Positions 25,780 through 35,610 of a DNA stretch of 64,000 nt are shown one piece after another. Each line of letters starts with the position of its first letter. Within the stretch, counting starts at the first letter, position 1. The notes under the pieces are model-generated. The model was not told the DNA's origin. It ran no database searches and saw only the letters and a list, made by a program, of their open reading frames with translations. Where the stretch lies: positions 620,001 to 684,000 of the forward strand of contig JAESUZ010000455.1 of NCBI GenBank assembly GCA_017311185.1, given 5' to 3'. The translations under genes and the position numbers were made by a program. Source of the stretch: Proteles cristata cristata (taxonomy: Eukaryota; Chordata; Mammalia; Carnivora; Hyaenidae).

Positions 25780-26560
25780 ACATCAGAATATCGAACACTG
25801 ACTCCAGAAAGGAAGCCGTCCACAGAGACACAATCTCTGAAGAAGATGTACAGACAGCCAACAAGCACCCGAAAAGATGCTTGGCATCATCAGTCTCCGG
25901 GTAATGTAAGTCTAAACAATGAGATGGCACTTCACACCCATCAGACAACAGGTGTTGATGAGGATCTGGGGAAGCTGGTGGAAATGTACAATAGTGCTGC
26001 TACTTTGGAAAACAAAGTCACTTTCCAAAGTAGTGACTAAGTACAGAATTCCCGTATGATCCCAGAAATCTACTTCTAGGTAGATACCCAAGAGAAATGA
26101 AAACTTATGTCTACACCAAAACTTGGACATGAATGTTTATAGAAACATTACTCATAGTAGCAAAAAAAAGTAAAAACAACCTAATTGCCCATCAAGAGGT
26201 GAAGAGATAAATGAAATGTGATTTAGCCACAGGATGGAATTTTATTCGACCATAGAAAGAAATGCAGTACAGACACCCACCACCACGTGAATAAAGCTTA
26301 AAAACATTATGCCAAATGAAGAAGCCAGTCACAAAAGACTAGATGTGATATGAAATGTCTAGAATCCTGATACTTCTGGACGGAAAGCTTAGTAGTTGCT
26401 TAGAGCTGGAGTGGAGTGAAAAGGAAGATGATGGGAATGTTCTAGAAATGACGGTGATGACGGGGGTACATATCGGTGAATAAAAGTCCATTCGATGGTA
26501 CATCTCACATAGATGCATTTTATTTTAATGAGGTTGTTGAAAAAACACTGCAGGTTGAAC
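25780..26560 (+). mobile_element. old L1 3' portion (ORF2 end to 3' UTR)
   Basis: L1 landmarks occur in order: aaaagatgcttggcatcatc, aatgagatggcacttcacac, gatacccaagagaaatgaaa, aattgcccatcaagaggtg and ttagtagttgcttagagctg. Many stops are present and a 12-bp hairpin interrupts the normal text at 26000-26033. Confidence 0.85.
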
Positions 26561-27240
26561 GTGTGGACATCAAAAGAGAAAAGGAAACAGTTCGCCAGGC
26601 GGTGCTAGAGGGAAAAATTACCAAGGGTCATGGTCATGGAGGATAGTTGGAGAGGGAGCAGGAGTTCAGAGCACAGGGAAGCCATGACCTTGGAAAGAAG
26701 AGGGTGAAGGAAGCAGGGCTGGTTTGGAAGAGCCTCCCCCTACAATGCAGAGTAGAAGAAGGCTCCAGAACAGGAGACGTGGGTCAGCGAGTCCTGCATT
26801 GGGCAGGACAGGCTCTAGCACTGTCGTCTTTCAAAGTCACCAGCTGGGAGCTTTCTGGAAAGAGCAGGACTTTAATTCAAATGCTGCCGGGGATCTTGGG
26901 GTGTGGCTGCTGGGGCGTCAGCTGGCTTCACTCCTGCAGCCGGGGGATGGGTTCCTCCTTGAGGGGACAGATGAGCACCATCTGCTACAAGGGACCGGGG
27001 CGTGAATCATGGTTTAGATCCCAAAATCTTCAGTGTAGTGAAAATACAGCGACCCTACTGAGAAACGTATAGCAGACAATCAAACATATTTCCTAAATCC
27101 CTAAACCAGCATAAATGGTATGAACACGATGGGGATGGTTTGTTTGTTTGTTTGTTTTTAGAAAATTGTGTGGCACCTATTCCAGACACTAGGCTTAGAA
27201 ACATCCCCCCAACCCCCCACCCCAAGGAAAGCTTTAGTTC
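26561..27240. other. unique DNA, nothing recognised
   Basis: A (GTTT)n stretch lies near 27139-27159. A 141-codon frame at 26647-27072 (+) has no recognised family. Confidence 0.3.
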
Positions 27241-27244
27241 TCCA

Positions 27245-27660
27245 AAGAAGGCCGCCGTAGCGCCTGGGCCAGTTGAGATACCTCATTGCTGATGTGAAAT
27301 GACGGAAAAGGACGTTGGCGACTGAACAAGTCCGGAAGGAGCGCAGAGCACAGGAACAAGTAAGGCCCCCACATTTGATGCCCTTTGTCTGTGGACGGGG
27401 ACCCCGGAGGGCTTCCACGTCCCGAAGCCCGCTGGTCAAGGAGGTCTGTACGACGGCAGCTGAGGTTCGCTGATTGCGGCTTCTTGCAGAGCTTGTGACG
27501 GGGATTCTAGCTGTCAGCCCCCTGCCCGGAGGCAGCCTTCTCGCCGTGAGCTTGAGATGCTGATTCCGGACTTTGCTGGCCAGGTTTCTGCTCTGCTGCC
27601 GGGCCCTCGATCTAGTTTTACCAAAGACGATGCGGGGAGGCGCCAAGTTGAGGGAGGTGA
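27245..27660. promoter_or_regulatory. small CpG-rich island
   Basis: Hand count gives about 27 CpG dinucleotides in about 415 bp at roughly 57% GC, far above the surrounding DNA. It could be a promoter, an enhancer-associated island or a decayed processed insert. No TATA box or recognised exon. A gtaagg donor-like site occurs at 27360-27365 on the + strand. Confidence 0.45.
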
Positions 27661-28105
27661 AGCTCTGTTTTCCAGAGCTTTCTGTCTTCTTCCTGCCCCA
27701 GGACACCCCCGGGCAGAGGCTCTCAGCACCAAAGCTGGTCTTGTCTGTAGCCTGCGGGCCTCTCTCTTGGGGTGACTTTCCAGGTCCAGCGGCTCCATCA
27801 GGCTTCCCAGTCCTGGCCCTCCAATCCTAACCCTCAAGTCCTCCAGGCTAGTCCTCCAGGCCTGTCCTCAGGTCCTCTAGTCACTCACGGTTTCTTCCTT
27901 CATGCTTTAGCGCTCTTCTCAGTGACCTTCCTGACAATTCTTAATGCAAACCTGCTTAGACTCTTCTACAGTTTCGCCGTGTAGATTATTTTCCTTCTAT
28001 TAAAATAACTGGCGTGATTTGTCTCCTGACTGGCCTGTGGCAGACACGGCTGTAAGGAGAGGCTCTAATTGAATGTTTCTGGTCCCCCATCCGGGCAATT
28101 CCAGT
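27661..28105. other. unique DNA with degenerate CTCCAGG repeats
   Basis: Between 27815 and 27885 short imperfect units (cctcaagtcctccag, gtcctccaggc, gtcctcaggtcctc) recur. Nothing else seen. Confidence 0.35.
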
Positions 28106-28109
28106 CTCT

Positions 28110-28195
28110 TTTCACCAGGCTCACAGAAGTTAAGCCACTTGCTGCGGAACTTGGGTCTAGTGAGTGAGAGAGCTAGGTCCGAACCCGTCTAGAGG
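28110..28195 (-). mobile_element. MIR fragment
   Basis: Text cacagaagttaagccacttg followed by gagagctaggtccgaacccg is the minus strand of the MIR core (gttaagtaacttgcccaagg... gattcgaaccc). Confidence 0.55.
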
Positions 28196-28636
28196 ATTCT
28201 AGAGATCTTGCCCTTAATCTCCATGATAAGATGCCATCTGATCTGGCGTTCACAGGGTTCTTGACTTTCCCGACTTTTTACTTCTCATCCAGAACTTGCT
28301 GGATCCAATGCAGCTGTCATTCTGCCAGGAGGTCAACTGAGTTCTCCCCAGTGACACTCCGCTCTGAGAGCTGAGTCTGCAGGAACGGAGAGGGCTGGTA
28401 GCCCTTTCCTTTTAGACTCCTCTCCCGCCGTGGACTCCACCTCAAGAGCGCGAGGCAGGCTTTCCAAGGTATTCTCAGCCTGCTCCACCCAAGCGGTGCT
28501 ACTGCCCCATGAGTGGGGCCTGGGTGAGGGGCTCACTCTGTTTGCCCAGGGATCGTCCCCAGCAAAAGATGGCAGAAGCAGAATAAGAAACTCACATCCT
28601 ACTTCCCAAAGGAGTAAGGCCTTTACAGTAGGACCT

Positions 28637-28665
28637 GGGCGGGGGGTGGGGGGGCGGGGGCGGGG
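28637..28665 (+). other. G-quadruplex motif
   Basis: Five G runs (3, 6, 7, 5 and 4 Gs) separated by single C or T bases. It fits the G3+N1-7 pattern with one-base loops, which usually fold stably. Confidence 0.8.
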
Positions 28666-28969
28666 AGCGCTGCCCGGGAGCCACAGGGAGGGATAGAGCA
28701 ATCCCAGTTCAAACCCCATAGACTCTTACTGTCTTACCAAATTCTCGTGGATTTTGTTGAATAGATATTGCCTCGTCTGCTCGCTGTCCTTGGGGCTGTT
28801 TCCAGAGCTTTTGGACGGTTGCTATTTAAGAATGCGTGCTCCGCTTTCCTGGACAGCTGCTCCGTGGAGCCCCTCCAGCCTGGACATTGACTTCCTGGCA
28901 TCCGTTTGCTGGAGGAGCCAAGGGACACGTCCTTTACCATCCTTCCTTCCCTGTGGGCCGTCACAAAAC

Positions 28970-29260
28970 GCTATGGACGAGACTCGCAAGAGGGGGGCAT
29001 TTCAGTAGTCGTTACAATCCATTCATGCGAGCCCGGAAAAATGTTTCTTAAGCAGAATCTGCCGTTATCTAGAGAAAAACGGCTTCGCCGAGCGCCTCAC
29101 TTCTCAGAAGTCTCGGCAGCCCCGGGCTCGGCCTCTCGGCTTTAATTCTGCTTTGTAGACAATGATCTTCATTTCGGCAGAACCTCCAAATGACCTTGAT
29201 GTTTACAACAGCAGGGAAAGAATGATGAGCTGGCTGACGGCATTAAGGCTGACAATTAAT
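28970..29260. promoter_or_regulatory. candidate conserved non-coding element
   Basis: CpG is retained (for example aacggcttcgccgagcgcct and tctcggcagccccgggctcg) next to homeobox-like caattaatg and a Maf/AP-1-like gctgacggc. No repeat signature. Conservation is inferred from composition only. Confidence 0.3.
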
Positions 29261-30690
29261 GGTGAGGAAGAAGGAATCCTCTCTTCTGTGCATGCACCCA
29301 TGTTCTTTAGGAAAAGTGGAAACTCACAATCTCTTAGCTTAAAAAGATTTGTATCCTACTTTCGCCCCCACATCTTAATACATTTTAAGGCACTGGAAAT
29401 CATGTTTTTCGGGTTGTTTTCAACATGTAAATGATACCCAGTGGCGTTTTTTCTTAAATTGACATTGAAAAATAGAAAGTTATAACCATATGATTAAAAA
29501 GGATAATATTATATACAGAATATTCAAATAGGGTGTTTATTTCATGACTTCAACACAAGCCCTTTTTATTAAAAGCCTCATTTCAAGATTAAAAAATGTC
29601 CAAATATTTCTTTAGACTTTCAATTTACCATTCCAATTTTGTTTCTTATGCAATGAAAGAGATTCTTAAAACTACCCATAAATTACTCCATGAAGGCAAA
29701 CCCACCATTAACCGTATAAATCAAGTGGGGATTAAATCATGTTTGGCTATTCATAACAAGCTTTTGCTGTGCATTATCCAAAATTGAACTAACATACACT
29801 TTGATGTTTTTCCCCCAAAGTAATTTATAGAAATGTGGTCTTTAAATGACATCTACAGCTTTTATTCTTTATTTTCTATTGATTCTAAGTCAGGCCAGTT
29901 TGCCTGGGGGCATCTAGTTAGGGGTGATTCAGATTCAGGTCTGCTAGAACTGTACTTAGCTCATGTAAAGAAAACAAAGTAGATGGCTCTCAAGCACGAT
30001 GGGAAAGGAACAGGGAACCTTAGCTAATTACACTCCCTTATGATATACGGTGGCCTTGATAGTAAAAGCCATTACCTGATGCCCACTCAGCTGCGTATAG
30101 CAGAATGCATCTCAGAAAAGCTGTACTGCCTCCATGCAGGTTAGGTCCAGAAATTAGCAGAGCTAAAAAGCAAAAGCCTTTCTGTAAAAACAGAGCCATA
30201 CTGGTCATGGATACCTGTTTATGAAAATATTCATAGGGTAGGTTCCAAGCTATTTTTATTCATCTAGCTCTGCAGTGTCAAAAGAGCTTGAAAAATGAAG
30301 ACTAACGTAGGCTGGAAAACATTAAGGTAGGAAAAGATGCAGAGAAAATCTGTAATGATATTGACATTTATGGTGAAATTTTGGGAGATGAAATGCCTTC
30401 GGCTTCACTATTTCAGAGTTCAGGAAGCAGCGCTATAACATCACCTTCCTCCTTTGGTTCTTTCTCTTGTGTGAATAAGCCAGCTGTTAATATTAATAAT
30501 TTCACCCACATAAATACAAATCAAACAACTCATCGTTCTTGCCAAAGGAAGGTGGAATTGGTCTTCTAGTTCATAGCTGTCTGAGTTTTCACCACTTAAA
30601 AGATTGTTTTTAAAAACGTGGTGCGCTGTAGAAAGAAATTTAAAAGAAATAATATCCCTTAGCTTGGTAATTAGAGCTAACCTGCATCTA
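29261..30690. other. AT-rich unique DNA
   Basis: No repeat or exon recognised. Short frames only. Confidence 0.35.
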
Positions 30691-30694
30691 TCCT

Positions 30695-30752
30695 AAGGAA
30701 CAAATAAAATATAGGAAAAATCCTTTATGAAAAAAAAGCACTTTTGCATCAT

Positions 30753-30788
<36 letters not shown>

Positions 30789-31110
30789 TACATAAAATAC
30801 TGGAAATAGCCCATGATTTCAACTGTATGGGAATGATTAAGGATATTTTGATGTTTCTATTTATGGAATAATGTACAGAAATGTTAGAATACTATTTATA
30901 ACAAGCTTATAGTTGCAAAGAAAATGTATATGGCGTGCGTATGGAAAAGTGCAGGAAACACAAATCCCTGGACAGAACGATAACTGTGAGCACGAAAAGG
31001 ATCAGGAATCAGTGAAAGAAATACTAGGAATAGTTGCCTTTGAATGGTGAGCTCTGGGTGATTATTTTTGTCTTTTTAGGTATTTTTCCATGTCTTGTAA
31101 AATACCAAAA
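30695..31110 (+). mobile_element. old L1-like 3' fragment
   Basis: Text such as tgggaatgattaaggatatt, tatttatggaataatgtaca and ctctgggtgattatttttgt resembles the 3' end of an old L1 or HAL1 type. A TA/CA microsatellite sits inside it. Confidence 0.45.
30753..30793. repeat. (TA)n(CA)n microsatellite
   Basis: About 10 TA units followed by about 9 CA units. Confidence 0.9.
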
Positions 31111-31204
31111 TAAGGCTATACCTTTTTAAGCGAGGGGCTTTTAAGGCTTTTGTCATTTTGATCAGGACATAACAAGACATTCGTTCTCACTTAGAGGCCT
31201 AGTT

Positions 31205-31220
31205 AAAGTAAGAAAGATCA
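31205..31220. repeat. left TSD of the inverted L1
   Basis: The 16-mer aaagtaagaaagatca is repeated exactly at 32067-32082. The right copy overlaps the poly-A, so the certain part is gtaagaaagatca (13 bp). Confidence 0.9.
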
Positions 31221-31738
31221 GATTTCATTCTTTCTCATTGCCATGTAGTATTCCATGGTATAGATAAACCACATCTTCTTGATCCATTCATCTGTTGATG
31301 GACACTTAGGCTCTTTCCAGGTTTTAGCTATTGTGGAGAGTGCTGCTATGAACATTGGGGTACATGTGCTCTTATGAGCATTTCTGTATCCCTTGGGTAA
31401 ATTCCTAGCAGTGCTATTGCTGGGTTAGGGAGTTCTGTTGTTAGTTTCCTTAGGAACCTCCACACTGTTTTCCAGAGGAGCTGCACCAGTTTACATTCCC
31501 ACCAACAGTGTAGGAGGGTGCCCGTTTCTCCACATCTCGCCAGCATCTAGAGTTCTCTGATTGCTCATTTTAGCCACTCTGACTGGCGTGAGGTGGTATC
31601 TCAGTGTGGTTTGATTTGTATTTCCCTGATGAGGAGCGATGCTGAGCATCGTTTCATGTGTCTGTTGGCCATCTGGATGTCCTCTTTGGAGAAGTGTCTG
31701 TTCATATCTTCTGCCCATTTCTTCACTGGGTTGTTTGT
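31221..31738 (-). mobile_element. inverted 5' arm of a young L1 insertion
   Basis: Read on the minus strand this is L1 ORF2 C-terminal coding DNA. It translates with residues [10 protein letters not shown] and LLGIYP, a known ORF2 C-terminal signature, with frameshifts. Landmarks on the + strand: tagtattccatggtatagat, acattcccaccaacagtgta. It is the upstream part of the same L1 whose 3' end follows on the + strand. Confidence 0.92.
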
Positions 31739-32069
31739 TTTTCCATGTGTAGCAACATGGATGGACCTTGAGGGTGTTATGCTGAGCGAAATAAGTCAGG
31801 CAGAGAAGGACAAATATCATATGTTGCACGTATAGGATTAGGAGGAACTTAACGGAGGACAAGGGGGAGAAGAAGGGGGAAATGGTGGGGGAAGGGAGAG
31901 AGGCAAACCATGAGAGACTCTTGAATGCTGACAAAAACTGAGGACTGATGGATGTGGGGGAGGAGGGGTGGGCATGGAGGAGGGCACTTGTGGGGATGAG
32001 CACTGGGTGTTATGTGGAAACTAATTTGAGAATAAACTATTTGCAAAAAAAAAAAAAAAAAAAAAAAAA
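31739..32069 (+). mobile_element. forward 3' arm of the same L1 with poly-A
   Basis: Begins near caacatggatggaccttgag, runs through cgaaataagtcaggcagaga, G-rich 3' UTR sequence and gatgagcactgggtgttatg, then ends in a poly-A run of about 25 bases. With the inverted arm and the flanking TSD it is one twin-primed insertion. Confidence 0.93.
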
Positions 32070-32082
32070 GTAAGAAAGATCA
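32067..32082. repeat. right TSD of the inverted L1
   Basis: Exact match to 31205-31220, following the poly-A tail. Confidence 0.9.
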
Positions 32083-32124
32083 AAGTGCAGCGAAGGTAAA
32101 CCCGCCTCAACCTGTCAACTGTTC

Positions 32125-32765
32125 TCACTTACAAGTAGGGCGCAGACAGGGGCCGGGCCGCAAGCGGGCGTCACAGAAGTGCAGGTCGGGAAGCCTTGAA
32201 GGGGGCGCACGGAGCGAAGCCAGCGTGCAGCACGGTGGAGAGGTGGGGAAGGGTCTTATTGGAGCCGGCGGTGTGGTCGCTGCAAGTATCCCTGGACGAG
32301 AACTCCAGGCGTAAAAGCGAGGTGCACTGCCCAGCTGTCCAGGCAAACCACGTGCAGGAACAGAGGAGCTGTCGTGGGGGAAGGGTGGTTGTGCCCGATT
32401 CGTGAGTCCCCTGAGACCCCCAAGGAGCCGACGCCGGTGTAAGTACAAAAGGGTCTTTACCGCAAGCTCGAGCAGGGACTCCAACGCACCCGACGCAGCG
32501 GCGATGATATGGAGCCCCGAGCTCGTGATCGCAGGGCTTTCTACTGTGCTTAGGGTGGGATTTGGGGCGCCCCAGCTTGGCGGCCCCCTGGCAGCCTCCG
32601 GATAGGCACAGCCTGTCTTGTCCGCACCCGACTGGCTTGGCCCGTCTGGCCTGACCGCAAACCGCCGACAGGAACGGCCTGGGACACAGGCGCCTGCGTT
32701 AAACCGATCGGCCGTTGCCGCAGCCAGGGAAGCGGCTAAGGGCAGAACCTGGGGCTGCGTCCGGG
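32125..32765. promoter_or_regulatory. CpG island, possible orphan promoter
   Basis: Hand count gives about 50 CpGs in about 640 bp at roughly 60% GC, an observed/expected near 0.85, so it meets usual CpG-island criteria. No recognised repeat family. A strong splice-donor-like ggt|gtaagt occurs at 32436-32444 (+), and gtgagt at 32402-32407. It could be the promoter of an unannotated transcript. Confidence 0.55.
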
Positions 32766-33925
32766 CCTAGTTCACTCTCAGGATGGAGGTTTAATCTGGG
32801 ATGGAATCAGGTAGAGTTACAGGTGCAGTCCAGCGTGGGAGCAGGGCTGAGGGCAGGAAGACACAGATTCCTGAGTTAATTCCATTAAAAAGCAAGAGGT
32901 TGACAAAGCACAGAAAAAGGAGACGGGGAAGAGGGTCTCAAGTAAAACAAGCAGCCCACAGGCAGGCAGGTCAGGCCGCAGGGAGCAGAGGGACCGAGGG
33001 CCGCGGCTGTGTGTGCAGCTATGTCGCAGCAGCCGTCGGGGAGAAGGCAGAGGAAAGCTCGGCAAGTCTGGCTTTAGGCACAAAGCTTGGAGGGACTCCC
33101 TCGGCAATGCGAGGGCCCTGAAGTCGGGGAAGCGGGCTACACTCCTACTTCAGGAGAAGCACCAACGGCGGCACGGATGATGGTGAGCTCTAGTTCCGGG
33201 GTTTACAGGGGCCTCTCAGGTCACCTGTACAGCGACATAGAAGGGTAACAAGGACCTGCACACAGGAAGGGCAGTTAATGATCCCAGAGCCACTAAGGAC
33301 ATAAACCCGGCAGCTCTGAGCAATCACCAGAGCTCGCAAATGGCGAATGAAGGGCAGGGTGGCATCGGGAGCAGAGGCGACTCAGAGAAGGAGTCAGAGC
33401 AGCACCGAAGCCCGTTTGGAAGCCCAGCGCCCCAGAGCTTGGGTTTCTCCGTGTAGCAGGTGTGAGATGCAGCGGTGAAGGAAATCACTCACAGCATGTT
33501 CTCCATAAAGCTGGGACTCCCCAGCACCCACCCCTCTCTGTCGGGTACATCCCATCCCAGCCTCTTCCCCCCTTCCACCCTGTCCTGTGACCAAGGGAAG
33601 TGACGATTTTCGCACTTAGACATAGTCTTATTACATGAAGAAAACCAGAGGCAAAAAGAACATTTTGGAAGTAGCTAGGCATAAAAGACATACATGCCTG
33701 CAGACAGAGGGACAGTCACCTTGACAAAGTTGTCAGTGTCTGCAGTGAAACGGATTGTGAGGGGGCATCTCCAGTATGTGCCCAGCTCTCAGCTTCCATT
33801 CTGTGACCTGAATTCAAGAGTGAGGACCAATGAGCAAAAATACATTCTAAGACAAAGAAAGAAATGAGAGAATTTGTCATCAGCAGATTTTCCCTAAAAG
33901 AAAAAATTGTTTAAGGTCATTTTTC
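32766..33925. other. GC-moderate unique DNA downstream of the island
   Basis: No repeat or exon recognised. CpG density falls off after about 33.1 kb. Short frames on both strands look incidental. Confidence 0.3.
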
Positions 33926-33929
33926 AGAA

Positions 33930-34050
33930 GAGTCTGGGTGGCTGAGTTGGTTAATTGCGCTGATAGTGCAGAACCTGCTTGGGATTCTCTCTTTCTCTCT
34001 CTCTCTCTCTCTATCAAAGTAAATAAATAAACTTAAAAAATTAAAATTAA
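33930..34050 (+). mobile_element. feline CAN-SINE with internal deletion
   Basis: The head gtctgggtggctgagttggt joins directly to the 3' half (gctgatagtgcagaacctgc, gattctctctttctctc) and an A-rich tail. The middle, including the aggtcatgatctc block, is missing. Flanks resemble diverged TSDs (aaggtcatttttca / aaggttatatttca). Confidence 0.8.
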
Positions 34051-34054
34051 TAAA

Positions 34055-34795
34055 GGTTATATTTCAAGTTAGAAGGACAGTAATACCAGATGAGAATTAA
34101 AATATGCCAGAAGAAATATATAAATATGTGAGTAGATGTGAATAAACTTTGACCTATAAGAATAATAGCGACACCATTTTATCAGGTTAAAAATGAAATC
34201 TAGAAAGACACAAAATGGTTACATGGACAGGATTCAGGCAAGGAATAAAAGGAATTAAACTATTTTAGGGTCTTTCTGTTTCTAGAAGGAGGATAAATAT
34301 ATCTACACATTTTATACTCTGACAAATTCCGAATACAGTGTGTAAGTCCCAGTTTAAGTGCTAAAAGAATAGAAGGGAAGAGTATAGCTCCCAAATTCAA
34401 AGAAGGCAAAGAAAAGAAGGACAAATATAGTCAGTCCAAAAAAGGCAAGTGAGAGGGGCGAAAGAGACGGAGGGCAGCGCCCAGGATGGTGCCCGCGAAG
34501 ACGGCAGATGCCAATCCAAACGCTCTACAAACTGCACACAGCAGCAACAAGACGAAAAGAATCAGACTAAATTTTTAAAAATCACAAAATGATTTAGGAA
34601 GAAATACCTCTGAAAGTAACAGAAAAAACACTGCAGCAAATTTCAGCCAAGACGAGGGTGGTGTATACATTCTAATATCAGACAAAGTACACTATGAAAA
34701 ATCATTATCATTATGACACATACTTCCCAGTTAGGCTGTATTAAAATCACTGAGATGGTATGGCAGTATCAACTGAGCCTGCCTAATACCCAGCA
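34055..34795. other. AT-rich unique DNA
   Basis: Some text near 34590-34760 hints at an old L1, but too weakly to call. Confidence 0.3.
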
Positions 34796-34847
34796 TGTAC
34801 GACTCTATCTAAATCTACATTCCTATTCATCTGTCATCTATATTGTC

Positions 34848-34998
34848 TACTTATGTATCGATCCATCCATCTATCATTCTATTAATGTATTTATCCACCA
34901 TCTATCTATCCTCTATCTGTTATATGTTATCTATCATCTATGTATTATCTATTTATTTATCTATCATCCGTCCATAATTCTATTAGTCTATTTATCCA

Positions 34999-35043
<45 letters not shown>

Positions 35044-35165
35044 CCTATCTAAACTCTTTCTCTCTATTATCTATCCATAAGTTATGTATTATCTAGCTAT
35101 CTACTTCTCTCTTTCTATGTATCTATCTATATCTCTATCTATCATCTATCTATCTATCATCCAAC
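34848..35165. repeat. complex (ATCT)n microsatellite
   Basis: Degenerate TATC/CATC units across the span, with a perfect ATCT run of about 10.5 units at 35001-35043. Confidence 0.9.
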
Positions 35166-35372
35166 ATTACCCAAGAGAAATACAGTGAACCTAGAAATAT
35201 AATTGACTCAATCCTACTGTGACACCATTTGGAGAAGACAGCAGTTTCCATCATTACTGTTCAGAGAACACGTTCAATGGGAAGAGAGGGGCCAGGCACC
35301 TGAAGGGCGGGGGCAGGAGACTTCCACAGGAAAGGGAAAGTTGGTAAAATGTTTAAGAATGTGGGAACTCTG

Positions 35373-35594
35373 GGGGTGCCTGGGTGGCTCAGTCGGTTAA
35401 GCATCCGACTTTCGCTTAGGTCATGATCTCGCGGTTCGTGGGTTCGAGCCCCGCGTCGGGCTCTGTGCTGACTGCCAGCTCGGAGCCTGGAGCCTGTTTC
35501 AGTCTGTGACTCCCTCTCTCTCTGACCCTCCCCTGCTCACGTTGTCTCTCTCTCTCTCCTAAAAATAAATAAAACATTAAAAAAAAAAGAGAGA
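35373..35594 (+). mobile_element. young feline CAN-SINE, perfect 16-bp TSD
   Basis: Near-intact head ggtgcctgggtggctcagtc and intact gttcgagccccgcgtcgg. Diagnostic variants are ctttcgcttaggtc and ctgactgccagctcgg. TSD gaatgtgggaactctg at 35357-35372 and 35595-35610. Low decay and intact CpGs suggest a recent insertion. Confidence 0.97.
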
Positions 35595-35610
35595 GAATGT
35601 GGGAACTCTG

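Noticed and set aside
27158..27706. 182-codon minus-strand open frame
   Set aside because: It overlaps a CpG-rich stretch where stops are rare. No recognisable motif, and opposite-strand frames are also open.
31491..32003. 170-codon minus-strand open frame
   Set aside because: It spans the inversion junction of the twin-primed L1, so it is a chance fusion of L1 ORF2 reverse text and 3' UTR.
34848..35165. Regular ATCT spacing considered as a CRISPR-like or satellite array
   Set aside because: The unit is a plain tetranucleotide without spacers; it is a microsatellite.
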